A stretch of DNA of 64,000 bases from an uncultured Sphingomonadaceae bacterium (GCA_947501325.1 CANMVC010000002.1:558001-622000); one strand, 5' to 3'. Shown: positions 18,711 to 29,969, counted from the first letter of the stretch. The notes: a model not told the origin generated them from the letters alone. Translations and numbers: made by a program.

Positions 18711-19736
18711 TTAAGCCTTTTCGTCGGCTTTCTTTTCGTCGGCTTTCTTTTCGTCGTCTTTCTTGGCAGCAGCTTTCTTGGCTGGAGCCTTTTTTGCAGC
18801 CGCTTTTTTCGCCGGTGCTTTTTTGGCAGCTGGCTTTTCGGCTGGTGCTTCCGCTTCAGCAGGCTTTGCTTCTTCAGCAGCCTTAGGGGCTTCTGCAGCA
18901 GGCGCTTCCGCAGCTGGAGCCGCTTCAACAATCTCTGCAACCGCAGCAGCTTCACCAGCAGCCATCGCGCTGGCATTGGCTTCGCTGGAAACAATCGCTT
19001 CCACTGGAGGCGCTATTTCTGCGCCGAGATCTTTGCCTGATGCGACAGCCGCTTCCTGGCCGCCCTTCGTTGCCGCAGCAGCCACGGATTCGCAATATAG
19101 GCGAATGGCACGCGCCGCATCGTCATTGCCCGGAACCGGGAATGCGATGTTGCTGGGATCAACGTTGGAATCGAGGATCGCAACGACTGGAATACCCAGA
19201 ACATTGGCTTCCTTAATCGCAAGCTCTTCCTTGTTGGCGTCGATAACAAACATCACGTCAGGAATGCCGCCCATGTCGCGGATGCCGCCAAGAGACAGTT
19301 CCAGCTTATCACGCTCACGCGTCATCTGCAGGGCTTCTTTCTTGGTGAAACCCGCCATGTCACCGGAAAGCTGCTCTTCAAGCGTCTTCATCCGGCGAAT
19401 CGAGTTGGAAATGGTTTTCCAGTTGGTCAGCATGCCGCCGAGCCAACGGTGGTTTACAAAATGCTGGCCGCTGGCGCGGGCTGCTTCAGCGATAGGCTCT
19501 TGCGCCTGACGCTTGGTGCCAACGAACAGGACCTTGCCGCCAGAGGACACCGCGTTTGCGATGAAATCAAGCGCGCGAGCAAACAAAGGCACGCTCTGCG
19601 ACAGATCAAGAATATGGACGCCGTTGCGGGCTCCAAAGATGTATGGTTTCATCTTCGGGTTCCAGCGGTGGGTTTGGTGGCCGAAATGAACTCCGGCTTC
19701 AATTAATTGCTGTAGGGTGACGACAGGGGCCGCCAT
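18711..19736 (-). CDS. rpsB: 30S ribosomal protein S2 with long Ala/Lys-rich tail
   Basis: The core S2 fold (about residues 1-230) is normal: [29 protein letters not shown] and [14 protein letters not shown]. The start at 19736 is fixed by AAGGAG 8 bases upstream; the track's 19829 start adds 31 unlikely residues. At 341 residues it is about 100 longer than E. coli S2. The extra part is Ala/Glu/Pro-rich, then a repetitive lysine stretch of AAKKAPAKK-like units ending in [12 protein letters not shown], resembling histone H1 tails. Extended S2 tails occur in alphaproteobacteria; the function is unknown. Confidence 0.96.
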   Translation of the reverse strand: MAAPVVTLQQLIEAGVHFGHQTHRWNPKMKPYIFGARNGVHILDLSQSVPLFARALDFIANAVSSGGKVLFVGTKRQAQEPIAEAARASGQHFVNHRWLGGMLTNWKTISNSIRRMKTLEEQLSGDMAGFTKKEALQMTRERDKLELSLGGIRDMGGIPDVMFVIDANKEELAIKEANVLGIPVVAILDSNVDPSNIAFPVPGNDDAARAIRLYCESVAAAATKGGQEAAVASGKDLGAEIAPPVEAIVSSEANASAMAAGEAAAVAEIVEAAPAAEAPAAEAPKAAEEAKPAEAEAPAEKPAAKKAPAKKAAAKKAPAKKAAAKKDDEKKADEKKADEKA

Positions 19737-19937
19737 AATAGTTCTCCTTATCCGGTTATGCCTCTGGAAAGCTGAGAACCTGGGGAGATCTGAAAGGTCG
19801 CCTTTGGCACCGGTATGAGTGCTTTCCATGTGGAATGAGCGTGCCGTTAAAGCGGAGCGGCGGGAAATGCAACCCCAAACTGGCTGCTATCGCAAAATTG
19901 GAACATCAAAAGAGCAAAAAACATCTGCCCCGCTCAA

Positions 19938-20828
19938 TCAGAAGCCGAAGATCAAAGTTGCACGGGACAAGGTGTCCGTCTTTTTCAAGCCAACCGGTGG
20001 ATCGGTTTCGTAATCGACTTGATAGGAAAGCCGGGCCGTCAGTTTATCATTTAGCTTTGCGTTAAATGCCGAGAGCGAATTATAGCTGCTATTGCCTGAC
20101 TGGACATAGGCGGACAAGTCTTGATTGAAAGTAATCGCTGGTGAGATTTTCCAGGCGTAATTTACGGCCGCCAATCTAGCAATGCTGGAATCTGAGCCCC
20201 CACCGACAAGATTGGTTTTGCGCCATGCGGGGCCCGCTTTGAGATCCAATTGCATGGAGTCATTCTTGACGACCTGATATCCCAAGCCGCCAGATAATGT
20301 GTAGCGTGACGAGAATCCCTGGAACCGGTCGCGTTCATATTGCGCCAAACCAAAAGCATAGAGGCGTTCGTTAAATTTGTAATTGGGCTCCAGTGTAACA
20401 ACGCCCTGCTCTCTCACGGTCGTGCCATTGGTGCGCTGATAATCGGCCAAGGCGTTAAATTTAAAGCGCCAATGCTCGGTTTCCTTGGCCAACTTCACAC
20501 CTGCAGTCACGCCAACGGAGCTTGTATTGCCACCGGATTGAAACGCCCCCAGCTCTCCGGTACCTTCCCAGTTAGAGAAAAAACCGCCCGCATTTTTCTC
20601 GGCAATTTCTGCTGCTTCTTTTGCTGCCAAATTGGCCTTGTAAATATCCACTTTAGCCGTGATCGCTTCGCTATTGGCGTATTTCGCAATCGCATCAACG
20701 GCAGCCGTGTCGCCATTTGCTATAGCGGCGTCCAGAATCGCTTCTACCGATTGCGGTTCTTGCGCGAGGCAAGTGGATGAGATCATGCTGGCGCCCAGTA
20801 TTAGCGCTACGACAGTTTGTTTTTTCAT
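19938..20828 (-). CDS. DUF481 outer-membrane protein with signal peptide
   Basis: A 296-residue protein. The signal peptide ends near STCLAQ, then comes a helical, Ala-rich segment (about residues 25-85) and a C-terminal beta-rich domain of the DUF481/YdiY type (GELGAFQSGGNTSS, ending in aromatic ATLIFGF). The alternating strands and final Phe suggest a small outer-membrane barrel. It stands alone, divergent from the DUF1304 gene. The role of the family is poorly known. Confidence 0.8.
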   Translation of the reverse strand: MKKQTVVALILGASMISSTCLAQEPQSVEAILDAAIANGDTAAVDAIAKYANSEAITAKVDIYKANLAAKEAAEIAEKNAGGFFSNWEGTGELGAFQSGGNTSSVGVTAGVKLAKETEHWRFKFNALADYQRTNGTTVREQGVVTLEPNYKFNERLYAFGLAQYERDRFQGFSSRYTLSGGLGYQVVKNDSMQLDLKAGPAWRKTNLVGGGSDSSIARLAAVNYAWKISPAITFNQDLSAYVQSGNSSYNSLSAFNAKLNDKLTARLSYQVDYETDPPVGLKKTDTLSRATLIFGF

Positions 20829-21043
20829 TGTGATCCTTGGAGTGCATGAATTGAGCGGCGTCTTTTAGGACGCTTTGCAACGGCGGTGCGCTATCATGAA
20901 GAGTGCGGCATTTACTCGCAAATTCGCTTAAGTTTGCAAGAGTTTACCACAATGATTACTGGCAGGCACAGCTCTTTAGCTCCACTTCGGTCAAGATGAA
21001 ACCTCCAAAGCGCCTGTATATGTTGCAAGCGCTAATGGTCGGA

Positions 21044-21071
21044 TTGCACATTATTGTAAGCGGCCTATAGT
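21044..21071 (+). promoter_or_regulatory. Sigma-70-type promoter of the DUF1304 gene
   Basis: TTGCAC and TATAGT are separated by 16 bases and lie about 30 bases ahead of the start codon. Both boxes are close to consensus. Confidence 0.55.
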
Positions 21072-21098
21072 TGGGCAATAATGGTGGAGGAACAATCA

Positions 21099-21479
21099 AT
21101 GTCCAAATTCGCAGCTATCATAATCGGTGCGATCGCCGTTTTGCACAGCTATATCGCCTGGTTTGAAATATTTGCGTGGACCAGCGTGGGACCCAAAGTT
21201 TTCTCAAATTTTGCACCCGAACTGTTTGAGCCTACAAAGACGATTGCCGCCAATCAAGGGATCTACAATGCGTTTCTTGCAGCCGGTTTGTTCTGGTCCC
21301 TTTTCATTCGGGACATCCAATGGCAAAAACGTATCGCGACATGCTTTTTGTTATTTGTAGCCATTGCCGGAATTTTCGGCGCAATGACCGTGTCCCCGCG
21401 CATTGCACTGGTGCAGACAGCGCCCGCTGCCATTGCAATGGCGTTGTTGCTGCTGAAGCAAAAAACGCCAGCCAGATAA
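21099..21479 (+). CDS. DUF1304 small membrane protein
   Basis: A 126-residue protein with four predicted membrane helices. The start at ATG 21099 has GGAGG 8 bases upstream. Typical DUF1304 blocks are IAVLHSYIAWFEIFAW, the ANQGIYNAFLAAGLFW centre and the final helix IALVQTAPAAIAMALLLL. The family has no established function. It lies 134 bases ahead of the small SOS-box gene but the two probably have separate promoters. Confidence 0.85.
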   Translation: MSKFAAIIIGAIAVLHSYIAWFEIFAWTSVGPKVFSNFAPELFEPTKTIAANQGIYNAFLAAGLFWSLFIRDIQWQKRIATCFLLFVAIAGIFGAMTVSPRIALVQTAPAAIAMALLLLKQKTPAR

Positions 21480-21552
21480 ACATCTGCTGTCTGGGCGATA
21501 ATGTAACCTTTTCACCTCCCAGTGCGTATCTCGACCATGAACCATTTAATGT

Positions 21553-21598
21553 TTGACATGAGAACATATTTAGAACATTAAAGGTTCATAGAAAGAAC
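21553..21598 (+). promoter_or_regulatory. Promoter with four-half-site LexA-like operator
   Basis: Half-sites GAAC (21562), GAAC (21573), GTTC (21584) and GAAC (21595) are each separated by exactly 7 bases, giving an 11-base period. The first two form GAAC-N7-GAAC, the alphaproteobacterial LexA box read on its other strand, as also seen at recA in this window. A consensus -35 TTGACA lies at 21553-21558, and the first box fills the -35/-10 spacer before an AT-rich -10 (near CATTAA), the place where a repressor blocks polymerase. A degenerate GTTT at 21551 continues the period upstream. Confidence 0.7.
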
Positions 21599-21613
21599 AT
21601 ACTGGATTTTAAC

Positions 21614-21856
21614 ATGCTAACTATCGCTATTTCTTCCCTTTTTGCGCTTGCGCTCGGTGGAGCGCTTTTCATTATTGGGATGATGTTTCATGCCTATCAA
21701 GGGAAAATCAAGGCTGTGATTTTGGCTGAGCTTGGCGATACGAGCGTTACTAAAACAGTGGTCTCGCAACGCAATCACAGCTTGGTCGCAAAACCCTATC
21801 GGACTAAAGTGCGCCGCCACTCTTTTCAGCAAGTGCCATTGCGCGCTGCCGCTTAA
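21614..21856 (+). CDS. Small single-pass membrane protein, likely SOS-controlled
   Basis: An 80-residue ORF: one hydrophobic helix at about residues 3-26 (ISSLFALALGGALFIIGMMF) followed by a basic cytoplasmic-type tail (RTKVRRHSFQQVP). I do not recognise a family. Support for it being real is the TTGACA promoter and multi-site LexA-like operator 15-60 bases upstream; the ribosome site (GGA, 8-9 bases before ATG) is weak. Its last 53 bases overlap the 3' end of pssA on the other strand. Small SOS-induced membrane proteins such as Caulobacter SidA inhibit division; a similar role here is inference only. Confidence 0.6.
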   Translation: MLTIAISSLFALALGGALFIIGMMFHAYQGKIKAVILAELGDTSVTKTVVSQRNHSLVAKPYRTKVRRHSFQQVPLRAAA

Positions 21857-22598
21857 CCTTGGCGTAGCTTCGAATGCTAAACGGGATCAAAATAATATAG
21901 GCGATGCTTATAGCGCTGAGAGTAATCCACGGATTATTGATAAGCGCGACACCAAGCAACGCAAAACCTGCCAGCGCCTCCAGACGGATGTTTTTGCGCA
22001 GACGAAGCGATGACCAGCTATATGTGGCGGTGTTGGATATCATCAAAAATGCAATCAAGACTATCCATGGTCCGACAACAAAATAATGTCGGAATAGTTC
22101 CTGTTCCGTGATGACCCAGAGATAAAGTGGCAACATGACCAGCCCGGCTGCCACCGGTGCGGGTATACCGGTCAGGAAGCCGGCGGACTTATGCGGCTGA
22201 TCCTCATCATCAATATGGGCATTAAACCGCGCGAGACGCAGAGCACAGCCAACCGCCATGGTCAATGAGAGGACCCAGCCAAATTGGGGCATATATTGCA
22301 ACGACCAGAAAAACATCACCACAGCAGGCGTGACGCCGAAAGCGATCACATCAGAGAGCGAGTCCAGCTCGGCACCAAAACGACTTTGAGCATTGAGCAA
22401 TCGCGCGATACGACCATCAAGCCCGTCCAATATACCTGCTAAAACAATCGCAGCAGCAGCCAGCACCCAATTTTCCATGAAGGCAAAACGCACGCCGCTC
22501 AGGCCTACACATAAAGCCAGCGCTGTAACGGCATTGGGGGCAAATGCCCGCAAGGGGATGCCACGCTCTGGTCTTTGGATAGGCTTTTTATCTGCCAT
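21804..22598 (-). CDS. pssA: CDP-diacylglycerol-serine O-phosphatidyltransferase
   Basis: Makes phosphatidylserine from CDP-diacylglycerol and serine. The 264-residue inner-membrane protein has the CDP-alcohol phosphotransferase signature DGLDGRIAR...FGAELDSLSD, with all four metal-binding Asp, and about eight hydrophobic segments. It follows psd by 37 bases, so phosphatidylserine made here is decarboxylated by the neighbour. Confidence 0.95.
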   Translation of the reverse strand: MADKKPIQRPERGIPLRAFAPNAVTALALCVGLSGVRFAFMENWVLAAAAIVLAGILDGLDGRIARLLNAQSRFGAELDSLSDVIAFGVTPAVVMFFWSLQYMPQFGWVLSLTMAVGCALRLARFNAHIDDEDQPHKSAGFLTGIPAPVAAGLVMLPLYLWVITEQELFRHYFVVGPWIVLIAFLMISNTATYSWSSLRLRKNIRLEALAGFALLGVALINNPWITLSAISIAYIILIPFSIRSYAKVKRQRAMALAEKSGGAL

Positions 22599-22635
22599 TA
22601 GTTGAAATATTTATCCTGAATTGCTGATATCGGCT

Positions 22636-23370
22636 TCATTGACCGATGCCTTCAATTTCCTTCGTTTCGCCGATTTCGGCAATAATGGTTTCACCGGCAA
22701 TGGTTCGTTGACCCAATACGACTCTGGGCGTTGTTCCTTTTGGCAGATAAACATCCACCCGGCTGCCGAAGCGAATAAGCCCGATACGCTGCCCAACGGC
22801 GACGAAGTCGCCTTCTTTGACAAAGGACATGATCCGCCGTGCTACCAGTCCGGCGATTTGAGTGAACCCGACCTTCAAACCGTCATTTCGCTCAACCATA
22901 AAATGCTGGCGTTCATTTTCTTCGCTGGCTTTATCAAGGTCGGCGCTTAAGAATTTACCGGATATATAGGCTTGGCGCTTGACCGTGCCCTCAATCGGTG
23001 TCCGGTTAATATGCACGTCAAAGACACTCATGAACATCGAGACCCGGATTAGCTCTTCATCACCAAGACCGCCCTCGCCTTGCAATTCAACCGGAGGCAC
23101 GACTGGCATAATTAAATTTACCAGCCCGTCTGCCGGCGCCACGATATATTTGTCGTCCAGCGGCGTGACCCGCTTGGGATCCCGAAAAAAGGCCAGAACC
23201 CAGATCGTGATTCCGGCCATCGGCCAAGCCAGTGTCTCCCATGCAAAAAAAGCAAAGACAGCGGTAATTGCCGCCGCAATAACCGCGAATTTGCGGCCTT
23301 CGGGGTGGATCGGTGGAAAGGACCATTTGGCTTCGCCAAGGCCTTTGTTTGAATATTTTTCTATCGCCAT
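22636..23370 (-). CDS. psd: Phosphatidylserine decarboxylase proenzyme
   Basis: Converts phosphatidylserine to phosphatidylethanolamine. The 244-residue protein is the short bacterial form (PSD-A type) with an N-terminal pair of hydrophobic helices ([15 protein letters not shown]), [10 protein letters not shown], and the self-cleavage and pyruvoyl site FGSR near residue 207. It is the first gene of psd-pssA and diverges from icd. Confidence 0.95.
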   Translation of the reverse strand: MAIEKYSNKGLGEAKWSFPPIHPEGRKFAVIAAAITAVFAFFAWETLAWPMAGITIWVLAFFRDPKRVTPLDDKYIVAPADGLVNLIMPVVPPVELQGEGGLGDEELIRVSMFMSVFDVHINRTPIEGTVKRQAYISGKFLSADLDKASEENERQHFMVERNDGLKVGFTQIAGLVARRIMSFVKEGDFVAVGQRIGLIRFGSRVDVYLPKGTTPRVVLGQRTIAGETIIAEIGETKEIEGIGQ

Positions 23371-23551
23371 AAGTGATCCTTAGGACCAGTGTCCTGTTCT
23401 GACAATACTGCTGGTTCAGTTTTGCAGGATCAATAGCGAGAGTTTTGAACAGATGGTTGAACATATTGGGATCTTTGCTAAGAGATCATCATCTTAGATT
23501 CCTCCCACTGAGTACTTTGATTGAAACTGCTTGCAGGAAAGAAAAATTTCT

Positions 23552-24772
23552 ATGTCTAAAATTAAGGTCAAAAACCCGGTCGTCGAACTAGATGGCGATG
23601 AAATGACTCGCATCATCTGGCAATGGATACGCGAGCGACTGATCGAGCCTTATCTGGATATAGATCTGCATTATTACGATCTAGCTATCGAAGTGCGTGA
23701 TGATACAAATGACAAAATTACCGTTGATGCCGCAAATGCGATCAACAAACATGGCGTAGGCGTCAAATGTGCAACAATCACGCCCGACGAAGCGCGCGTC
23801 GAAGAATTTGGCCTGAAGCGTATGTGGAAGTCGCCAAATGGAACGATCCGCAACATCCTGGGCGGCGTGGTGTTTCGTGAGCCGATCGTAATCGATAATG
23901 TGCCGCGCCTGGTTCCAGGCTGGACGGATCCCATCGTCGTTGGCCGCCATGCTTTTGGTGACCAATATCGTGCGACGGATTTCAAGGTTCCGGGACCCGG
24001 CAAGCTTCGCTTGATCTTTGACGGTGACGATGGCACCAAGATTGATGAAGAAGTCTTCCAATTCCCGTCACCCGGCGTTGCCATGGCAATGTACAATCTC
24101 GATGATTCGATCCGCGATTTTGCCCGAGCGTCCATGAATTACGGTCTCAACCGCAATTGGCCGGTCTATCTTTCCACCAAGAACACAATCATGAAGGCCT
24201 ATGACGGTCGCTTCAAAGATTTGTTTGAGGAAGTGTTCGAGGCGGAATTCAAGGACAAATTTGAAAAAGCCGGCATTCTTTACGAACATCGTCTGATCGA
24301 TGACATGGTGGCATCAGCCATGAAATGGAGCGGCAAGTTCGTTTGGGCCTGCAAAAACTATGACGGTGATGTCCAGTCCGATACCGTCGCGCAGGGCTTT
24401 GGTTCACTAGGCCTCATGACGTCAGTTTTGATGACGCCAACCGGCAACACGGTCGAAGCCGAAGCCGCACATGGCACGGTTACGCGGCACTATCGCCAAC
24501 ATCAGGAAGGCAAAGCAACTTCAACCAACCCGATTGCTTCCATCTTCGCGTGGACCCGCGGCCTAATTTATCGAGGCCAATTCGACGGTACGCCAGATGT
24601 AACACGCTTTGCTGAGACACTGGAAAGAGTCTGTATCCAGACCGTCGAGAACGGCGACATGACCAAGGATCTTGCGATCCTTATTGGGCCCGATCAGAGC
24701 TGGATGACAACCGAACAGTTTTTTGAAGCGGTCCGGTCTAATCTCGAAACGGAAATGGAAAACTGGAAATAA
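23552..24772 (+). CDS. icd: NADP-dependent isocitrate dehydrogenase
   Basis: TCA-cycle enzyme giving 2-oxoglutarate and NADPH. The 406-residue protein is of the eukaryote-like homodimeric type usual in alphaproteobacteria: [13 protein letters not shown] near the N-terminus, [13 protein letters not shown], and [10 protein letters not shown] late. The start at 23552 is preceded by AGGAAAG; the track adds 7 residues. The 181-base gap to psd must hold both promoters. Confidence 0.96.
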   Translation: MSKIKVKNPVVELDGDEMTRIIWQWIRERLIEPYLDIDLHYYDLAIEVRDDTNDKITVDAANAINKHGVGVKCATITPDEARVEEFGLKRMWKSPNGTIRNILGGVVFREPIVIDNVPRLVPGWTDPIVVGRHAFGDQYRATDFKVPGPGKLRLIFDGDDGTKIDEEVFQFPSPGVAMAMYNLDDSIRDFARASMNYGLNRNWPVYLSTKNTIMKAYDGRFKDLFEEVFEAEFKDKFEKAGILYEHRLIDDMVASAMKWSGKFVWACKNYDGDVQSDTVAQGFGSLGLMTSVLMTPTGNTVEAEAAHGTVTRHYRQHQEGKATSTNPIASIFAWTRGLIYRGQFDGTPDVTRFAETLERVCIQTVENGDMTKDLAILIGPDQSWMTTEQFFEAVRSNLETEMENWK

Positions 24773-24828
24773 GCGCTCTTTCGTTTTGAAATACTGACAA
24801 AAGGAATGTTTCGCGTATAGGTGTTTTC

Positions 24829-26637
24829 ATGAACACACCTCTCGATAATCCAGCATTTATTGACGCAATCGTTATATTGGGGGCAGCGGGGATAGTTATT
24901 CCCGCTTTCGCTCGCTTCAGGATAACGCCTATCATCGGCTTCATACTGGTTGGTGTGTTATTGGGTCCCTCTGGGCTTGGGTCCTTATCTGGTCAATATG
25001 ATTGGCTTCAATTCGTTACGATCAGTGATCGAGAGGCGATAGAGCCTTTTGCCGAATTCGGCATCATCTTGCTGCTTTTTTCCATTGGCCTTGAGCTCTC
25101 TTTCAAACGCCTCTGGTCGATGCGGAGACTGGTATTCGGAGTAGGCGCCGCCGAGCTCACAATTTCGGGGCTCATCATCGGGTTCGTTCTATATTTAATT
25201 GGCCAAAACCCTGCGGGTGCTCTTGGCCTTGGTCTAGCCCTTGCGCTTTCATCAACCGCCCTCGTTTTACCGATGTCTGGCACCAAAAGTCCGGTGGGGA
25301 AAGCGGCGCTTGCCATGCTGCTTTTCGAAGATGTCGCAATTGTACCGATTATTTTCTTGCTTGGCGCGCTCGCGCCCTCGTATGCCAGCGGTTCTACATG
25401 GGAAGAACTCGTCAATACTCTCATAATCGGCGGTGCCGTTGTGATTGGGATGTTGGTTTTAGGCCGCTTAATATTGCCTCGCATTTTCGCCCAGGCCGCT
25501 CGCACAAAAAGTCCAGAACTATTCTTATCTGTCAGCCTGCTTGTTATCATTCTTGCAAGTCTCGCAACCGCCGCAACCGGCCTCTCGCCAATTGTAGGCG
25601 CTTTACTCGCAGGCCTGCTGATCGCTGAAACAGAATATCATGGTGAAGTAGAAGTTATTACAGAGCCGTTCAAAGGACTTGCACTCGGGGTATTCCTGAT
25701 CACCGTGGGCATGCAGATTGATATCCGAGTCATTCTGGAAAATTGGGCTAGCCTAATCACAGCCGTGGTCGGCGTTGTGCTTGTCAAAGCGGTCGTTACA
25801 GGCGGCCTACTTAGATTCGCTGGCGCGCGACCTGGCACGGCGACAGAGGCAGGCGTCTTAATGGCAAGCCCGTCGGAAACCACCTTGATTGTTCTAGCAG
25901 CAGCAGCGCAAGCGCAATTGATTCAGCCTCAAACGGCTGCTTTCTGGCAGATCGTAACTGCAATTGGCCTTACAATCACCCCGCTATTGGCACGATTTGG
26001 TCATGATATGGCCCGGCGAATTGAATTGCGAGGCGAGAATATTCAGGCGACCGATGATCAGGTGATTGATGCCGAAAAAACTATCATCATAGGATTTGGC
26101 CGGGTTGGTCGATTGGTCGCAGATATGATGAAGACGCATGATCAAAACTACCTCGCGATTGAGTCGAATATTGACGTGGTGGCAAGCGCTCGGCGGGAAG
26201 GATATCCCATTCTCTTTGGAAACGTTGCCCGCAATGAGATGCTCGATCGCCTGAGACTTGGTCATGCCAAGGCACTTGTTTTGACTATGGATGAGCCCGT
26301 TCTTTCCGTTCAAATCGTCAAACGAGTTCGGGCATGGGTCCCGGATCTGCCCATCATCGTCCGTGCGCGCGATACGGATCATGCAGCAGAGCTCTACCAG
26401 GCCGGTGCCACCAATGCCGTGCCCGAAGCATTGGAAGGGTCACTGCAATTATCGGAAGCCATATTGGTCGAAAACGGCGTTGCGATGGGTCCGGTCATCG
26501 CGTCCATACACGAGAAAAGAGACCAGATCCGTCATCAGATTCAAAAAGACGGAAACCTCGCTGTCGAACCGAAACTTAAGTCATCCGAGCTCGACAAAAC
26601 CCTCACGGCGACCGATAATCTCAGCCCGCAAGAATAG
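24829..26637 (+). CDS. Kef-type cation/proton antiporter with TrkA-N domain
   Basis: A 602-residue monovalent cation:proton antiporter-2 protein: about 12 membrane helices over residues 1-385 (including [11 protein letters not shown] and [11 protein letters not shown]), then a cytosolic NAD-binding RCK domain starting [15 protein letters not shown] at about residue 423. This is the KefB/KefC/YbaL layout, used for potassium efflux coupled to proton entry. No KefF/KefG partner is nearby. Its 3' end overlaps alaS, which converges, by 17 bases. Confidence 0.9.
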   Translation: MNTPLDNPAFIDAIVILGAAGIVIPAFARFRITPIIGFILVGVLLGPSGLGSLSGQYDWLQFVTISDREAIEPFAEFGIILLLFSIGLELSFKRLWSMRRLVFGVGAAELTISGLIIGFVLYLIGQNPAGALGLGLALALSSTALVLPMSGTKSPVGKAALAMLLFEDVAIVPIIFLLGALAPSYASGSTWEELVNTLIIGGAVVIGMLVLGRLILPRIFAQAARTKSPELFLSVSLLVIILASLATAATGLSPIVGALLAGLLIAETEYHGEVEVITEPFKGLALGVFLITVGMQIDIRVILENWASLITAVVGVVLVKAVVTGGLLRFAGARPGTATEAGVLMASPSETTLIVLAAAAQAQLIQPQTAAFWQIVTAIGLTITPLLARFGHDMARRIELRGENIQATDDQVIDAEKTIIIGFGRVGRLVADMMKTHDQNYLAIESNIDVVASARREGYPILFGNVARNEMLDRLRLGHAKALVLTMDEPVLSVQIVKRVRAWVPDLPIIVRARDTDHAAELYQAGATNAVPEALEGSLQLSEAILVENGVAMGPVIASIHEKRDQIRHQIQKDGNLAVEPKLKSSELDKTLTATDNLSPQE

Positions 26638-29269
26638 CTTTGATTGCTGCAATCGCCTCATCGGCCTTGCCACCATCCGGACCGCCACCTTGTGCCATGT
26701 CAGGTCGCCCGCCGCCGCCTTTACCGCCTACTGAAGCAACGGCTGATTGCACCAGGTCGACAGCACTATAGCTGTCGGCGAGATCATCAGTAACACCAAC
26801 CGCTACTGTCGCCCGGCCATCATTCACAGCGATTAAAGCGCTGACGCCGCTTCCCATTTTTTTCTTTGCTTCGTCGATCAGACCACGCAATTCTTTTGGG
26901 TTAAGGCCGTTAATGACCTGCCCGCTAAAAGAGATATCGCCAATAGTCTCAACGTCACTCGTCGCAGCTCCACCGCCATCACCCGCCAAAGCCAAGGCTT
27001 TTTTCGCTTCCGTTAGTTCCCGGTCGAGTTTTTTTCGCTCTTCAACCAGAGCTGACACACGTTCGGCCGCCTCGTCCGGCGAGGCTTTGAGCGCACCAGC
27101 AATTGCCTTCAATTTTGTATCGCGGTCGGTCAGCCACAGCCGGGCCGCTTCGCCGGTCAAAGCCTCGATGCGGCGAACACCGCTCGATACGGCTGACTCG
27201 GAAATAATCACCATCAGGCCAATATCGCCCAATGCGTTGACATGAGTGCCGCCACAAAGTTCAACCGAATAGTCGGTGTCTTCCTCCAAGCCCATTGACA
27301 GAACGCGAACTTCGTCACCATATTTCTCGCCGAATAGTGCCAGCGCACCTGCGGCAACTGCATCATCGGGACTCATTAGACGCGTCACAACAGCGCTATT
27401 TCCGCGTATCTGCGCATTTACGTCAGCTTCAACAGCCTTGATCTCTGCTTCACTCATTGCCGACTGATGGGAGAAATCAAACCGCAAGCGATCCGGTGCA
27501 ACCAAGCTACCCTTTTGGGTCACATGATCACCAAGATGATGGCGCAATGCCTTGTGCAGCAAATGTGTCGCGCTGTGATTGGCGCGGAGTTGCGTGCGAC
27601 GCGTCGCATCAACGATCAAATGCACCGTGTCACCGACGGAAACAGACCCTTTGTCTATTGTCAGGTGATGGGCATGGAGCCGACCCAGCGGCTTGCTCGT
27701 GTCGACAACGCGGGCGACAAAACCGTCCTGGCTTGTCACCAAACCACTATCGCCCATCTGGCCGCCACTTTCACCGTAAAAGGGCGTCTGATTGGTCAGT
27801 AATATAACCGCTTCACCAGCTTTGGCGGACTGGATTTCCTTGCCATCCTTCACCAGTGCAACGACCATACCATCGCCTTCTTCAGCGCTATATCCGGTAA
27901 ACTCTGTCCCGCCTTCACGTTCGGCTATATCAAACCAGACAGTTTCTGATGCCTGATCACCAGAACCTTTCCAGGCAGCACGCGCGGCCGCTTTTTGTTC
28001 TGCCATGGCAGCGTCAAAACCTTCGCGGTCCACGCGAAGCGATTTAGCCCGCAACGCATCTTCGGTTAGATCATAGGGGAAACCGAAAGTATCATATAGC
28101 TTGAAAGCCGTCGCACCGGGCAAAGTGTCACCTTCTTGCATATCGCCAATTTCGGCGTCGAGCAATTTCAGGCCTTTGTCCAGTGTCCGGCGGAAGTTCG
28201 TTTCTTCCCTAAACAAAGTTTCCTCGATCAGGGGTTTGGCGCGGATCAGCTCAGGGAAGGCGTTGCCCATCTCTCCTGTCAGGGCCCCGACCATCCGATG
28301 CATGAGTGGATCTTGAGCACCCAACAAATGCGCGTGGCGCATGGCCCTACGCATGATACGCCGGAGGACATAACCGCGGCCTTCATTAGCGGGCAGAACA
28401 CCATCCGCGACCAGAAAAGATGAGGCGCGCAGATGATCAGCGATCACGCGATGGCTGGCTTGATTATCACCAGTCGTTTCCGTGCCCGTCAGTGTTCCGG
28501 ACTGCGCGATCAATGCTTTGAAAAGATCAATCTCGTAATTATCATGCGTGCCCTGCATTACGGCTGCTACCCGTTCCAGTCCCATCCCGGTATCTATCGA
28601 TGGTTTTGGCAGGTCTACCCGATTGCCGTCTGCATGCTGTTCATATTGCATGAACACGAGATTCCAGATTTCAACGAACCGGTCACCGTCTTCATCTGGA
28701 CTGCCAGGAGGGCCGCCGAAAATATGATCGCCATGGTCGTAGAATATCTCGCTGCAAGGACCGCAAGGACCGGTATCTCCCATTGACCAAAAATTATCAT
28801 TGGTTGCGATGCGAATGATGCGCTCTTCCGGTAAACCGGAAATCTTGCGCCATAGATCAAAGGCTTCGTCATCCGTATGATAAACAGTCACCGTCAGGCG
28901 GTCGGCCGAAATGCCCCACGTCTTGGTGATCAATTCCCAGGCATTGTGGATCGCCTGTTCCTTGAAATAGTCACCAAAGGAGAAGTTGCCGAGCATTTCG
29001 AAGAACGTATGGTGCCTAGCCGTATAGCCGACATTATCGAGATCATTATGCTTCCCACCCGCGCGGACGCATTTCTGGCTGGACGTCGCCGTTGGGAATT
29101 TGCTCTTTTCAGCGCCCGTGAAAATATTCTTGAACGGAACCATGCCCGCATTGATGAACATCAATGTCGGGTCATTATGTGGAATAAGCGGAGATGACGG
29201 AACAATCTCATGTCCCTGGTCCGCAAAATATTCCAGAAAAGAGCGTCTTATATCGTTGGTCGTAATCAT
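26621..29269 (-). CDS. alaS: Alanyl-tRNA synthetase
   Basis: The 882-residue enzyme is complete: class II aminoacylation core ([30 protein letters not shown]), editing domain with [16 protein letters not shown] and the zinc-site [13 protein letters not shown], and the C-Ala domain ending [14 protein letters not shown]. It stands between the convergent antiporter and the GST gene, both probably transcribed separately. Confidence 0.98.
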   Translation of the reverse strand: MITTNDIRRSFLEYFADQGHEIVPSSPLIPHNDPTLMFINAGMVPFKNIFTGAEKSKFPTATSSQKCVRAGGKHNDLDNVGYTARHHTFFEMLGNFSFGDYFKEQAIHNAWELITKTWGISADRLTVTVYHTDDEAFDLWRKISGLPEERIIRIATNDNFWSMGDTGPCGPCSEIFYDHGDHIFGGPPGSPDEDGDRFVEIWNLVFMQYEQHADGNRVDLPKPSIDTGMGLERVAAVMQGTHDNYEIDLFKALIAQSGTLTGTETTGDNQASHRVIADHLRASSFLVADGVLPANEGRGYVLRRIMRRAMRHAHLLGAQDPLMHRMVGALTGEMGNAFPELIRAKPLIEETLFREETNFRRTLDKGLKLLDAEIGDMQEGDTLPGATAFKLYDTFGFPYDLTEDALRAKSLRVDREGFDAAMAEQKAAARAAWKGSGDQASETVWFDIAEREGGTEFTGYSAEEGDGMVVALVKDGKEIQSAKAGEAVILLTNQTPFYGESGGQMGDSGLVTSQDGFVARVVDTSKPLGRLHAHHLTIDKGSVSVGDTVHLIVDATRRTQLRANHSATHLLHKALRHHLGDHVTQKGSLVAPDRLRFDFSHQSAMSEAEIKAVEADVNAQIRGNSAVVTRLMSPDDAVAAGALALFGEKYGDEVRVLSMGLEEDTDYSVELCGGTHVNALGDIGLMVIISESAVSSGVRRIEALTGEAARLWLTDRDTKLKAIAGALKASPDEAAERVSALVEERKKLDRELTEAKKALALAGDGGGAATSDVETIGDISFSGQVINGLNPKELRGLIDEAKKKMGSGVSALIAVNDGRATVAVGVTDDLADSYSAVDLVQSAVASVGGKGGGGRPDMAQGGGPDGGKADEAIAAIKAILAG

Positions 29270-29342
29270 GGGTTCGACTTAGGCGAGGCTTGCCCGGTTT
29301 ACAATCCCGTCAATCGCGCGATGATCAAATTCCAAAGCACTC

Positions 29343-29969
29343 TCACGCATAGGCATAAGGACCGCCTTTTTCGAGGGCCGTCTGATATTGCGGCCGGTCG
29401 TGAATCCGTTGGAGCCAAGCTTGCAAATTGGGGAACCGATCATCCAAGCCAGCCCGTGCCTGACTGGCTTCCAGCGGGAAGCTCATCATGACATCTGCCG
29501 CCGTAAGTTGGCTGCCTGCAAAATAGGCTCGGGATGCGAGTTCAGTGTCCAGCCAGGCCAAAAGATCCTCTACCATACCCATTATCGGCTTCTTTGCCGG
29601 CCAACCCAGAAAGCCCAAACGGTTGATGACGAGAGTACCAAATAGAGGTGGCATCATCGATCCTTCGGCGAAATGAAGATATTGGGTATAAAGTTGAGCG
29701 CCTCTTTTGTCCTCTGGAGCGCCCAATGTTCCCCCTGCTTTGGTGACCAGATATTCGACAATAGCGGCCGTCTCGATAATCACTTGTCCCTCATCTTCTA
29801 TCATCGGCGATTTTCCGAGCGGATGGATGGCCTTCAAACTGTCAGGCGCCCGCTGGGTTTTGGGATTACGTTCATAACGCTTGATCTCATATGGCAGCGC
29901 CAGTTCTTCGAGAAGCCAGAGGATCCGCTGTGATCGGCTATTTTCGAGATGATGGACGATAATGGTCAT
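29343..29969 (-). CDS. Glutathione S-transferase family protein
   Basis: A 208-residue two-domain GST: thioredoxin-like N-terminal domain (residues 1-80, ENSRSQRILWLLEEL, the cis-Pro in PLGKSPMIED) and an all-helical C-terminal domain (FAEGSMMPPLFGTLV, LTAADVMMSFPLEA). The catalytic residue is probably Ser in the SRSQR stretch. AGAGGGG lies 5 bases before the ATG. The substrate is unknown. Confidence 0.9.
   Translation of the reverse strand: MTIIVHHLENSRSQRILWLLEELALPYEIKRYERNPKTQRAPDSLKAIHPLGKSPMIEDEGQVIIETAAIVEYLVTKAGGTLGAPEDKRGAQLYTQYLHFAEGSMMPPLFGTLVINRLGFLGWPAKKPIMGMVEDLLAWLDTELASRAYFAGSQLTAADVMMSFPLEASQARAGLDDRFPNLQAWLQRIHDRPQYQTALEKGGPYAYA

Noticed and set aside
18763-19509. 248-residue ORF opposite rpsB
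   Set aside because: It is the Ala/Ser-rich mirror of the repetitive rpsB tail; the minus-strand gene is certain.
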